Shown here: in pieces, positions 36,557 to 48,904 of the stretch
How positions within the stretch are numbered: position 1 is the first letter of the stretch
How the letters are laid out: each line of letters starts with the position of its first letter
Assembly (NCBI RefSeq): GCF_004193775.1
Contig: NC_041002.1
Span: forward strand, 8,140,817 to 8,204,816
Origin: Glycine soja
Taxonomy: Eukaryota > Streptophyta > Magnoliopsida > Fabales > Fabaceae
Direction of reading: 5' to 3'
DNA: 64,000 nucleotides
The notes under the pieces: model-generated
What the model was told of the DNA's origin: nothing
What the model saw: only the letters and a program-made list of their open reading frames with translations
Database searches by the model: none
Translations under genes and position numbers: made by a program

Positions 36557-37502
36557 ATTCTTATATAATAATTAAGAAAACATTTTTTTGACAAAATTAA
36601 GAAAATAGTCCTTGGGTTCGAAGCGACACTCAAGTAAAGTTATTCTTAAATTAACAACGCTTGAATTTCTAATATTGAAAGTATAATTTGTACAAAGTTA
36701 CAATTTTCTTCATTTACAATTAGAAATAATTAAGTAGACGATATAATAACAATACTTAAAATATAATGTTCAATCAGGTAGATAATATGATAAAATTAAT
36801 TCAGATACAATGGTTTATAAAGTGATATGTACTTTAATAATTTTAAAATAAAATTTTATATGTTCTTTTACCATTAATAAATTTAATATATACAATTTGA
36901 TGGGAAATAATTTTTATATAAAATAATAAAATTGATAAAACAGACTTTATGAGTCATTGAATTTTTCAATATTTTAAATTGTCCCATTTGATAAGTGTTT
37001 TGATAATATTTAATATTTTAGGATATTATAATTAAAAATCATTATTTATTATGATTTATATATATAATTTTGTTTAAAAAAATATATCTGATTTAGTTTT
37101 TTGAACAAATAATGTATAATTGTAATTTATAGATCCTCTTCGTGTAATATTTTAAATGGGGCATTTTATTTTATAAAAAAAGTACATGTGTAATTGAATC
37201 ACTAAATATATTTTAATTGCGAAATACTTTTAAATTATTTCTTCACTAACATCATAGATAAAATATTTCTAAATATTTAATGCATTGTACAAATATAACT
37301 CAATAATATTTTTAGTTTTTACATAGTAAGAGATTTAAGTTTTAGAAGAAAATATAATTATTTTTGCATACATTGATGGAGAAATTGACGGTAATATAGG
37401 TATTCAATCAAATGAGTTGATCGTTGATTTTTTAAGTGGCAGGTACAGAAAAAAAAAATTATACACAATGAAGTGTTTCACAAAACATTATATGATACAA
37501 TT

Positions 37503-37569
<67 letters not shown>

Positions 37570-37890
37570 CTTTTATTTATGCTTTTTATACTTTATTGTA
37601 TTACAAATAACTTTAATTTTTCATAGTTAATAGAATAAATATTACTTAAACATTATGATTTGTAATTAAGTAAATCAAATTTTTTTAACAAAAACAATAG
37701 TATATAAAAAAGTATTCCAAAAAATATAATTAATGTAATTTATACAATTTATATATATGTTATGTTTTTATCTTATTTGAGATTTTTTTTTATATTATTG
37801 CATGTCAATCCTTTTAATATTTTCTATAGTTAAAAATGAAATTAAAATTAAAATAAGTTTCGTACATAGGTAGAAAACTAGTATCTTACA
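36557..37890. other. AT-rich intergenic stretch
   Basis: No gene seen. It contains a TA microsatellite at 37508-37567 and several simple A/T runs. Confidence 0.55.
37508..37567. repeat. (TA)n microsatellite
   Basis: About 60 bp of alternating TA. Confidence 0.95.
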
Positions 37891-37894
37891 TAAG

Positions 37895-38205
37895 CTGGAA
37901 ATTACCTGACACGCGTTTAGTTGTCAAATACGATTAGTTGGAGATTTGGCGTGAAACAAGCATATAATTAGTTGTTCACAGAATGGAATCAAAACCTTCG
38001 ATTCCTATAATGTCGCAACACATCTCATCACTTAATTCTCTGACAAAACCCTAATTTCTAGTTTCATTTCGCTTTTTGTTCCCCAATTTCAATTCCTCTC
38101 TTTGCCACCACCTTTGAAATTCAACCACCCTTTTGCTGCTAACTGCAATCGTCAACACCAAACAGCAAGCACAAATTTCTAGACACAAACTTTTTTCGCG
38201 GTCGC
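37895..38205 (+). promoter_or_regulatory. Probable promoter end and 5' leader of the Ser/Cys-rich gene
   Basis: A less AT-rich block with a CATATAATT TATA-like motif at about 37961 leads into a typical plant pyrimidine-rich leader (CTAATTTCTAGTTTCATTTC, CCACCACC). The first ATG followed by a splice donor (ATGATTTTTCAG|gtatat) is at 38206. Confidence 0.45.
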
Positions 38206-41200
38206 ATGATTTTTCAGGTATATTTTTTATCCAGACAATCAAACCTGCTTAATATTTAATCCGTGATTTTTTTCATTTTTTAAAATTTTGACGTAAATTC
38301 TAAATTTTTTATGTTTCGTGTTTTGTTCTTGCATTTTGTTTACATGTTTTTATCGTATTTTATGTTGGGATTTTGTGTTTAATTTTATTTTTACACATGA
38401 ATGAATCAGCATACATATTAGGGGGAGAAAGAATTTTGAAAAGGGGTATCTAAAATTTAACACATTTCATTTTGAGTAGGACTAATGTGAGAAATGAAAC
38501 CAGAAGGTAACATAATGGAATGATAAATATTTGATTGCATTTTATGTTCTTGAATCATTGAAATGTATATTGCAAATGGTTAGTGGGTTAATGGGATTAA
38601 GGATTCAAGTTGCGGTCATAGTTTTGTTGCAATCCATAATATTGCGGAAAATTGCAAGTAAATACGGCTGATGCCATTGCATTGCTGTCGCGGAAACCCA
38701 AAAACCATGTGACCAAAATTGCAAGTGTGGACCACTTTTTAAATCCTCATATAACTTTTAAAGCTATAGAATTCGCATCAACTTCTAGATGTTCAAGGTG
38801 TTTTGTTAATGTGACTCTTAATCCTTAATTCAAGGGTGGATCTACTCGTAAAAATCTCCCATATATTGTTTGTTGATATGCTATGAAAACATTAAGATTT
38901 AACACTAGGCTGCAGAGATATATATTATTCTTAAGGTCTTGTTTGTTCTCTATGCGTTAGGCTAAATATAAAATTCCATTTTCTCAATGTTCTACGTGTC
39001 ATAGAATTCATTATTTACTCATAAATTATTAATAACCATGTGACATTTATTAATCATAAAACACCTTATATTCTTTGTTCTCTTTTTGTAATATATCTTT
39101 TTTTCCAGAAAAGAAAAGCTTTAAAGCCCCTCACTCATGCAATTAACGTGGAAATATACTGCAAGTTTACATTTCAGTTTCCTATCACTGAAATGTGGAG
39201 ATATAGTATGATGCAAAGTCAAGTACTCAAGTAAAATTTGTAAAGGATTTAGGATATAGACAACTAAGTTCTAAACATTCAAAAACTCGTGTGGGAAGAG
39301 AATCAGCAAATGTTCAAATGCATGAAGAGACATTTGATGATAGCATAAAAGAAAAGAAAGCGAAAAAAAATCTAGGAAGAGAAGCACCAAGTGTTCAAAT
39401 GCATGGAGAGACATTTGATCATACCATAAAAGACAAGAAAGCAAACAAAAAATCAAAAACTTGCGATCACCATCAAAGAAGTAAAGATTTAAGCTGTGAA
39501 AGTGGAAGCAACAGTCATTCAGAAGGCCAAACAGATGTCATCGTCAGTAAAGGTGAGCATGGTAAGAATAATATTCACTCTACCACACATATCAATGGCA
39601 CTAAAAGCATACCTCCCTCATCTAGAAGGACAAGTTCTTCCTCTTCGTCAGAATCATCCTCGGATAATTTCTTTAGAATTGAGGAAGCATTTAAGTGTAC
39701 CAAGTCTGGAAAAGATTATGTTTCTAGCAACAGTAGTGGTAGCTCTTACAAATCTGAAGTTGACAACAACCTTCTAGGTACAACATCAACATATCAAGTT
39801 TATGATTTGAGTCACAACCAAAAGGATATGTCACCAACTTCTAGTCCTCCTATCCAAGTGATGAATCGATCTGGAAGATATGATGCTTCTATTGTTCCAT
39901 CTTCAATCTTTGAAGCAAATACTAATAATCCATTAGAATGGAGTATTGCTTCTAATGATTCATTGTTTAGTATTCAAATAGGGCAACCTAGTTTTACCAG
40001 AGAAAATGCACTTATGTATGCTGAATTAGGCCTTTCGGGGGAATTGACCAAATCTGGAGAGTTGAATAATCGCGCCCCTTCAGTTATACTAGAGGAGATA
40101 AGCACTGTCGTAAAGAGTGTTGATGTAGAGAACCTGCAAACAACGGAAACATCATATGGATCTTTGAAGTTGGAAGGAGAAAGTCTCAGTGAAGGCGATA
40201 ACGAAATAAACACTTCACATCAAACCACAAGTTACGAGTCATCCAAGTCCAATGTGTCAATTCTTTCTCATAGTAGCGACATCGGCATGTCCTCTATTGC
40301 TTTCCCAAAGTGAGTTTATTTGTCTTTACTCTTTTAATCATATGCATTAAATATACTACATGTCAATAAAATGTTAGAAATATGAAATGAGTTAGCAAAT
40401 ATGCTTATTCCATGAGGATCAACGTCAGTCCAAGAATATAACAATTAAAGACAAACTTTAGGCTTATCAACAAAAATATATTTTCTTTAGGTCACATTTA
40501 TTAGAAAAAATGTTACATATGTTGATAAAAAGATTCAATATATAATTTTCTCAGGAAAATATTTTTCTTAAAATTTGTTTTAAGTTTTATCTGTTGTCGG
40601 AGTGGCCCTAACTAGGAAATACTTATATTTATTTATAACTAGCTTTTGCACCTGTCCTTTACAACTAATTTATAGACAAGCAAATGTTCACTCTTAGTAT
40701 GGTAACTTACAAGGGCATCCATCTATAGATATATAAAATCTCAGAGCTAAATCCAGTTAGTGATGAATATCCTTTTTTATGCATTGCAGAAAGAAGCAAA
40801 AACGAAAATTGGCCTACTTCTATAATTGTAGATGGGTGTTCTGCCATTTATGGTCAAATTGCGAATGTTCAAATTGTTGTTGGGGGTTCTCTTCCTGTTG
40901 GAATTGTAATCGTGCAAAATATCGTCATCGCACCTCCCCAATGTATGTTTTCTCGTCTTCACCTATATCACATTTATTATTTAGTCATCAAGTTAAATAA
41001 CTTAAAGATGTTCTTTGGTTTTTGCTATATGGTTCCTTTTACATTCAATTTACCCTATTTATTCCTTCCCCTTTTGATCATAAGTATGTCCTTGTTATTT
41101 GTTTTGATGTTTGCACATGCTTAAAGACTTTATAATTTTCTTGAGATCTCTATAAGTTTTGTGAGTTTCAGCTCAAACTGTACATGCACATTAATTTGGA

Positions 41201-41464
41201 CCTCTTTGGAATTATTATAGTTTGACAGGAGCAGAAACAAATGATTCTATGAAGATGGATATTCCTCTACAACAATCAGATAAACAAGATTCAAAAGTAA
41301 TTAGTGACTCTATTGCCAGTTCTTGCAGTTGTTTCCAATCTAAACAAGAACCCGAAGTGGCTTCCAACTCAAGCGACGATTGTTGCAATTGGTTTCATTG
41401 TTTTTCTTGTCCTTCTTATTGTTCACAAGACCTTTCTTGCACCAGTTGCAATTGTTGTGGTTAA
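38206..41464 (+). CDS. Ser-rich/Cys-rich protein of unknown function, multi-exon
   Basis: Proposed exons are 38206-38217 (uncertain), 39207-40309, 40790-40942 and 41221-41464; phases agree and give about 503 residues. The first coding block carries two adjacent 27-residue repeats (VQMHEETFDDSIKEKKAKK and VQMHGETFDHTIKDKKANKK). A poly-Ser tract (RRTSSSSSSESSSDN) follows, then a conserved-looking block NNPLEWSIASNDSLFSIQIG. The last two exons encode Cys-rich tails (WSNCECSNCCWGFSSCWNCN; SCPSYCSQDLSCTSCNCCG), about 19 Cys in all. These may bind metal or be lipidated; that is inference. No signal peptide or membrane span is seen. I do not recognise a named family. No stop breaks the frame. The exon 1 assignment and the 39206 acceptor are the weakest points. 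Confidence 0.65.
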
Positions 41465-41720
41465 GGGATTGAGTTTTACATAATTCAGATGTCTCATTTG
41501 TTTATAGTTACCACCACCTTTAGGTACATGGGTTTGATAAGATGCCAACGCACACGTATCTTCGAGCTTTATATGTGCCCCCCTTCCATTCAACGAAGTA
41601 TCTATGAAATTGTCTACGAGCTAGATTCATAATGAGTAAAGAGAAATTCTATGGGATCCTCGAAAATTATGATTTTTTGGTATTATTATTGAAAATTTCT
41701 CTTTCTCTATTTTTCCTTTA
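41465..41720 (+). other. 3' region of the Ser/Cys-rich gene
   Basis: Less AT-rich sequence continues to about 41640, consistent with a 3' UTR. No clear AATAAA signal is present, and AATGAGTAAA near 41630 is only a weak candidate. Confidence 0.35.
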
Positions 41721-42792
41721 CCTTGTGTTTGGATAAGGAATTTTAAAATTTCAAAGAAATTTGAAATACTTAGAATTTGAATTGTTTTGATTTTAATTTT
41801 CTTTATTTTTCAAATGCTTTATTTGGATAAATTAATTCAAATTTCTTTCATTTTAAATTCTTTGTTTGGATAGGGCAATTCAATTTCCTCCATATACAAA
41901 ATTTTAATTTTATATTTTAAATAGATGAAATTTGAATATTAAACTTTATAGAAAATAAACACAATTTAATTTTGAAATATTAATTAAAAAATATTTTTAA
42001 TTTTTAATAATTTATAAATATAAAATGTTGATCATTTTAACTATGGTTGTTTTGGCTGATCACAATCAATGATATTTTTAAACTAACATTAACAAAGGTT
42101 ATTTTTCAGTCGACATCAAATAGGATTTTTTTGTCAAAGTATGTCGGGAATATTTGTCAGCTGACGTCAGGCAGGATTAATTTTTGGCTAACGTTGGTTG
42201 AATCTATTTTTTAGCTAGATTTTTTTTACCAACGTCGACTAGGATTTTTTTTGCCAACACAGGCTAGGGTCTTTTCGAACGACATTGACCAAGGCTATTT
42301 TTAGCCAACGTCGACCTAAAATATCCTAGTAGGCGTTGACAAAAAAATCTACCCAATATCAACTAAAAAATAGCTTAGTCGATGCCGACCAATAAAACAT
42401 ACCCGATGTCGGCCGAAAAACATCATTGGTCAACATTGGCTGAAAAATCCCTAGTCGAAGTTGGCTAAAAAAAATAGCCTTGACCAATGTCGAACAAAAA
42501 ACCTTATCCAATATCGGATATAAAATAATTTTGGTTGATGTTGGCTAAAAAATAGCTCTGGCCGATGTCGATTGAAAAAACTCTAGTAGATATCGACTAT
42601 AAAAACCTAGTCGATGTCGATTAAAAATAGTCATGCCCGATGTTGGTCAAAAATACCTAGTTGATGTTAGCAGAAAAAAACCTAGCCAACATCAACTAAA
42701 AAACCTAGCCAACATCAACTAAAAAACCTAGCTAATGCGGTTAAGAAATAGCTCTGATTGAAGCTAGAAAATTGCTCCATCCAAACACAGGG
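41721..42792. mobile_element. Inverted-repeat element with GATGTCGGC-type satellite
   Basis: GTGTTTGGAT at 41725-41734 and its reverse complement ATCCAAACAC at 42779-42788 mark possible ends. The interior (42050-42750) is packed with degenerate 25-45 bp units containing GCCAACGTCGRCTA. Orientation flips near 42320: tttttRGCYAACGTYGG units lie to the left and GTCGATGTCGRCTAAAAA units to the right. No ORF is present. It is probably a non-autonomous DNA transposon; the family is not assigned. Confidence 0.5.
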
Positions 42793-42797
42793 TTAAG

Positions 42798-43165
42798 GTT
42801 AAATTAATCTTTTAATCCTCTAATATATTATTTAAATTCAATTTGATCTTTAAATTTATTTTAGGTTTAATATGGTCCTCTAATTTTTAAAATTGTTTCA
42901 ATTTGATCATTTAATTTTTTTTTATTCAATTTGATCCTCTAATTTTTAAAATCAATTCATTTTTTAAAAAAAATATGTATTTTGTGACGGTTTAAAATCA
43001 CTTAGTGACGATTTTGAACTGTCACAAAATATGATTTCTGATCATTTGGATAGAAGGATCAAAATGAATTGAATTAAAAATTTAGGGACCAAATTAAACC
43101 CAAAAACAACTAGAAGAATAAATTGAATCTAAAAAATAAATTAGAGGACTAAAAATTAATTTAAC
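42798..43165. mobile_element. MITE with long terminal inverted repeats
   Basis: GTTAAATTAATCTTTTAATC at the left and its imperfect inverse ending ATTAATTTAAC at 43165 form arms of about 100 bp or more. The centre contains a second inverted repeat (TATTTTGTGACGGTTT and AACTGTCACAAAATAT, about 42984-43032). At 368 bp with no ORF, it resembles plant Mutator-like MITEs, by recall of the TCCTCTAATTTT-type arms. Confidence 0.7.
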
Positions 43166-46100
43166 TTACTTTTAATTTTTTCTAACGTATTTATTTTTAT
43201 TTACTTTTATTATTAATTTATCATTCAAATTAATCAATTCTAATTCTATCGAATAAGGATTTTTTATAATATATTTCTACTTGTTCATGTTCCGAAAATA
43301 AAGAAAATACTTCAAAATTTAGAAATATCATCAATCCTACAATATCATCAATCCTACAATATTTTGTCTGGCTTTTAAAAGGCTCAATGTAATATTTGTA
43401 TTAAAATTATATTCAGTTTTCCATATGAATTTCATTATTAATTTTCAATTTAAATATGTCCTTCATTGTTATGTACTTTATTGTCTCTTTCAAATTGTTT
43501 TAATTGATGAATAAATTTGTTTGACTAACTAGAGAACCATGTTATCAATTTCTTTTACTCTCATAATTCTTTTTGAAGCAATACTCTAATAAATTTATTT
43601 ATAATTACACGTATTATCTTTTTATCATCTAACTACATTAAGTAATAAATTTATTTGTTCTAATAATATATTTTTAGTTGTTCATATTCCAAAAATATAT
43701 TTTTATTTGTTCAATTTTTCAATATGAGTATAACCTTCATTATTAGCTTTTTAATTTGAATATGTCCTTCATTGTTAATTTTTAAATAAATGTATAAAAT
43801 AATTAAGAAGTTTACTTCATGTTCTCTTTCCAATTAAAGATATCTTCATCAAATCATTTCAATTAATTTTTAACTCTTTTTAGTTAATAAAGAAAACTTA
43901 TTTGACTCTATGATAAAAAAAAGTTTTTTTAATCATTTTTAATATTTTTTAAAATTTTAATTAAAATAATATTTTTTTAAAAACACTAGCTTCTTAATTT
44001 TTATATTTTATTTATTTTTAATCCTTAAACATTTACTAATTTACTATTACTCTTTTTAAATAAAACATTAATTTTTTTTTCATTCATTCCTCCTATACAT
44101 TTTTTATGTTACACTAATTTATTTTAGCCATTCTACTATTTATAATATTTAATTTATTATTTTAATATTATACTTCATGAAATTGAGAATGATAAATGTT
44201 AGATTTATTTTATTTTTATTTTCTGACATAATTAAAAATAAAAATAGTTACAAAATTACATGATGGTCACGTGTTTGGACTTTTGTAACTATTATATATT
44301 CTAGTATAACATCAATAAAATCTAAATTATAATTTTAGTCCATTAAATTTCTAAATCCACGATTTTGGTTTCTTTGGTTTTTAATTGGAATATATTTTTA
44401 GTTGTTCATATTCCAAAAATAAAGAGTATTTTTTTATAAATATACTTGGTATATATGTTATTTATATTAATATTATTTTTAATTTTTCATTATGATTTAT
44501 GCATATAAATTACTTTATAATTTTTTAATTTTTTTCTTTGAATATGTCCTATATTATTTTTTAAAAACTAAGTGTGTAAAATAATTAAAAAATTTACTTC
44601 ATTTTTTCTTTCCAATTGTTTTAATTTATCATATAATTATGCTATTGGCATGAAGTACTTATTATCAATATCAATATGAATGATTAATTTTTATTTAAAA
44701 AATCTTATTAAACACATTTAATGGATCTTTCCTATGTTATTACTTTTTTTTCATCTATTCATAAAATTTGAACCTAAAACTTTATTCAAGAGATTTAAAT
44801 TGAATTCAATTTCACTTGTAGTAACAACATGTTGATCATTCTCTACAACCTCAAGATCATTCTCAACCAACCAAGTCTTTCACAACATCCGAGGCCCATA
44901 GCACCAAGCCTCCGGTTCCAACTCCCATCCGCATTCACCTTCAAGCAAACATCTAAGGGAGGGCACCAATGCAAGCTAGGGTCACCCAACTCTTTGTGCT
45001 TTAAGGTCATAAGATTTATATATTAAAAATATTTAATATATAAATCTTTTTAGTTTTATTTTATATTATTTTTTAATTTTGAATAGTTTACATATTTTTA
45101 TTTTACTTTTATTAATTTATAATTAAATTTCATAAATTAATATATAAATTATTTTGTAAATTTATTTTAATATACAAATTACTTTTATTATAATTATATA
45201 AATCAATATTTTTTGCATCAATTAATATGTAAATCATACAAATTATGTAAATTTATTTTAAACTTCTTTTATTCTAATTATATAAATTAATAAAATTTTG
45301 ATATTTAATTTTTTAGGAAACTTACATGTTAATATTTTTGTTTTAACTGTAAAAAATTATTTCATAAATAATTTTTTTAATGCCAATTATATAAATAGAG
45401 AAAATTAGATCAGTTAATATGTAAATTATTTTATGTAATTCATCAAAATTATCTACATTTATTTTTAAGTATAAATAATACAATTTTTATTTTAACTATA
45501 AAATTAATGAAAAAAATATTTTATATCATTTAAATGTTATTTTAAATTTACATAATTTGTATAAATTACTTAAAATATTTTTTTAAAATAATCTATATAT
45601 TAGGTTTAGTATTTTTATAAAAAGATTATAATAAAATAAGAACAATTTTGTTAATTTATATTAAAATAAAATTTTACAATAATAATAAATACACATAAAA
45701 TTAAATATTAAATATTTTAATTTAATTTATAAATTTTTATATTTGAAAAAAAATTAATAAGGATTGACTAATGATATATGTAAATTACTATTTATAAAAT
45801 TAATTAAACAAAATAACTGATTTCAGAGTTTAGTGTTTTGTTTTTAGGTAAAAGAACATGAGTTTAACTTAAGTTTTTTTATTTTTTATTTCATTTAACT
45901 CGTTGTTACATATTTATCATGTTAATAACTTAAATAAGCATTGTAATAATATTAATACACAATCAAAATTAAAAAAAAATAACTTGCATAAGTATTATAT
46001 CAATATCAATATATCATATCAAAATTAACGTTTAATTTTAAATGATTAATTAATGAAAGAACTAAAACTATTTATTTAAAAAATAGAAAAAATAAATATT

Positions 46101-46239
46101 TTAATTTAAAAATAAAAAAATTAAATTTGCAAATTTAGATTTATAATATACCAAAATTACAACTTAACTTTGTTAAACAATGAAACTATGAAAGGACTCA
46201 TTAATCAATATTACCATTGACCATAAAACAGGGTCAAAC
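43166..46239. other. AT-rich stretch with dispersed short repeats
   Basis: The block TTTTTAGTTGTTCATATTCC, followed by AAAAAT, occurs near 43669 and 44394, with a relative near 43274. A small less AT-rich island at 44840-45010 carries a 65-residue frame (44829-45026) with no recognisable domain. No gene is supported. Confidence 0.5.
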
Positions 46240-46680
46240 AAAAAAGAGAAAACCTCGAACCCCAAAGTGCGCAGGTCAACGAGGTAGAGCATAGTGGAGG
46301 TGGGTGACCGGGTGAAGCAGTGAAGCACTAAGAACACAAGACACGTCACATGGTCCCAAGCACACAGTCATGATGAGGCGGGCCCCACCTACCACTTAAT
46401 TTTTCATAAATAAAAAATAGAAAAAGAAAAAGGCGATAAGAAAAAAGGGTCTGAAAAGAAAAGGACAAGCAAAAGGACTGGTGTACGTGGGAATGACACG
46501 TGTTGTACTGTGGCAGGGTGCCACGTGTCGATTCGGGTGAGGAGAGTGTAATGTCACCACATTTCAATCAACGACAGGTGAAAGCGACCCTTCGATGTTT
46601 CTTAGAGCCAGCACTATGACATCACGCCGCGCACGTGTCACCTTTACTTCACATTTTTGGAATAAATAAAGGATAAAATA
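46240..46680. promoter_or_regulatory. Isolated G-box/ABRE cluster
   Basis: In a GC-richer island, three CACGTG cores (46497-46502, 46522-46527, 46632-46637) plus TACGTGG (46484-46490) and ACACGTCAC (46341-46349) lie within 300 bp. A TATA-like AATAAATAAA follows near 46661. Such clusters recruit bZIP (ABF/AREB) and bHLH factors in ABA- or light-responsive plant promoters. No protein-coding gene follows within 1 kb on the plus strand, and none lies on the minus strand either. Confidence 0.55.
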
Positions 46681-46939
46681 TTCATTCATTTTGTCTGAAA
46701 ATGTGAAACGAATAGATGTGTGTTTTTTAAAAGATAAAATATCGAATTCAATTTTAAAGTATATAAATAATATAATAAATTAATTTTTATTAATTTTTTA
46801 ATATATAATTTATTATTAAATTGATGATTAAATATTATAACATAATAATAAAATAATTTAACAAAAGAGTTAAACTATTACACATTTTACATATAGAATG
46901 ATTAAATTCAAAATTTTCAATCTACATCAATTTATCATG

Positions 46940-47078
46940 CTACAGGGGCGGGAGATTGTGGAGGTTGGTGTTGTTTATTCTGGAGGGGCTGCAACGATCA
47001 GCCATGTGTATATGTATTTTGTTCCTTGCTCTTCTAGGGCTTTTAATGAAATTGCTATTGCTGATTAAAAAAAAAAAA
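46940..47078 (+). mobile_element. Truncated LINE 3' end with poly-A
   Basis: A less AT-rich tail (GCTCTTCTAGGGCTTTTAAT, then GAAATTGCTATTGCTGATT) ends in 12 A residues (47067-47078), the usual form of a 5'-truncated plant LINE. No ORF2 remains. Confidence 0.6.
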
Positions 47079-47211
47079 TCATCGTGTCACATCTTAGACC
47101 AAAATAAATGAACAAAAAGATGGGTTTGTATTTTGTAATGTTCCAGTGTTTTCTAAGAAGAAGGAAGAAGAATAATGATACCTGCAGAAAATGCACGTTA
47201 CCCACAACATG

Positions 47212-48080
47212 TAATTATTGTTATTTTATTTTAGGATAAATAATTATTTTTATTTTTAAATGTGTAAAATATTAATAAATTCGTTGTTAAAAAATAAAAA
47301 TTTTAATTTTAATTTCTGGAAAAGTACAAAACTATCAATGCATTAACTTGGTCCGTTAGCGTATGTGAAAAAGTCTACGTGACACATTCAGGGACAAAAT
47401 GATTATTTATCTAAAATATAATTTAATATTCATCTTTCTTTTTTTTTTAATCGTTACAAGTATAACATTAAAATAAACACTTAAGAAAAATAAGAAAACA
47501 AGTATAAGTTAGAACAAACATAACAATAAGCGTAATATTGATTAATAAGTATAATATGTTTATTGTTCTAAAATTTGTAATGTGACAATACCTTATCAAA
47601 AATATGAAACTCAAACAAAATGCATAGTTATTAAGTTAATCCTTACAAAAAAATGAGACACAACTTTTTTTTCACTACCTAATGTTGTTACAATAAAAAT
47701 TTTATAATAATAGATAAATTATATTTATTAATCAATGTTATGTTTATTATTATGTTTGTTCTAACTTTTTTCCTATTTTTTTGTAGTGTTTATTGTAATG
47801 TTATGCTTGCAAAGATTAAAAAAGGGGAGAAGATGAAGATTAAATTATATTTTGGATAAATATCCATTTTTGTCCTTGAATGTGTAGAACGCTGACAAAC
47901 TCGTTCCTGAATATACCACGTAAACTCTTTCATGAACGATAACGGATAGAAGTTAATAAATGAATAGATTTGTAACATTTTTTTTTACTTTTAGAGACTA
48001 AAATTTGAATTTTCATCTTTTGAAATGAATTTATTAACACATTACAGACAAAAATAACTATTTACTTTTTATTTTATTAC
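47212..48080. mobile_element. Foldback-like element with about 330-bp inverted arms
   Basis: Left-arm blocks such as ATTTTAGGATAAATAATTAT, ATCTAAAATATAATTTAAT and CAAGTATAACATTAAAATAA reappear inverted in the right arm, in mirror order to 48080. A loop of about 185 bp (47546-47728) separates the arms. No ORF is present. It was probably spread by a DNA transposase in trans. Confidence 0.7.
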
Positions 48081-48280
48081 ATATGGACAAAAAATGATGT
48101 TTATTAAGACACGTACTACCACATTAACATTAAGATATAATACTTCAGGATGTTTTTTCATTCACAATAATTATTACATTCATGTGTGATTATAAGATTC
48201 TTTTTAAAATTTGTTGGTTTATTTTTATAAGATCATTTTTTCATTTTTAGATACATTAATTTTTTTTTATATATCTTTAT

Positions 48281-48622
48281 TTAATTATTCTCTCTCTAAA
48301 CATTAATGAAAATAATTAAGTGAATAAAAAGATTAAAAAAATGGTAATTTTACAATGATAGTATAATTAATTGATAAATTTAATGTGATTAACTAAATTA
48401 ACTATTTTTTAGGTGTGTGAATTAATTGAAATGTTCTTATAATTAGGAACAGATGGTGTATAAGACTATTTCAATTAATTCATGTCCCTTGAAAAAATAA
48501 TTAATTTAATTAATCACATTAAATATGTTAATTATTTATATTATCATTCCTAAATTATCCTTTTCTTAATTCTATAACCCCCTTAATTGTTTCTTATTAA
48601 TGTTTGGAAAGAGAATAATTAA
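48281..48622. mobile_element. MITE, 342 bp, arms about 160 bp
   Basis: TTAATTATTCTCTCTCTAAA at the left is the inverse of TTTGGAAAGAGAATAATTAA at the right, and similarity extends almost to the centre (AATTAATTGAAATGTTCTTAT versus its inverse). No coding capacity. Confidence 0.75.
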
Positions 48623-48904
48623 GTAAGTATAATAATACGATAATACTATAGCTAGATTTTTTTATTTAACTCTAATAATGGGCATAGATGTTTGTTAAAA
48701 AACTAACAACAATTGTCTTAATCAAGTGATCCAAAGTTTGAATGTTGGTTGGTCCTTGGGTATAAAATAAATTGTGTTTCCAGAAGAAGCGCACCTTGCG
48801 TGTGCTTAGGGTCCTTGACAAAGATTTGTCACCACTTTTGATGGGGACAACTTGGTATCAATAGCATGATCAACAAAAAAATTTATGTTTGTTAAAGAAA
48901 ATGG

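Noticed and set aside
44829..45026. 65-codon frame in a less AT-rich island
   Set aside because: No motif, no splice or promoter context, and no recognisable family.
46346..46567. 73-codon minus-strand frame across the G-box cluster
   Set aside because: No recognisable domain, and the regulatory-motif density explains the composition.
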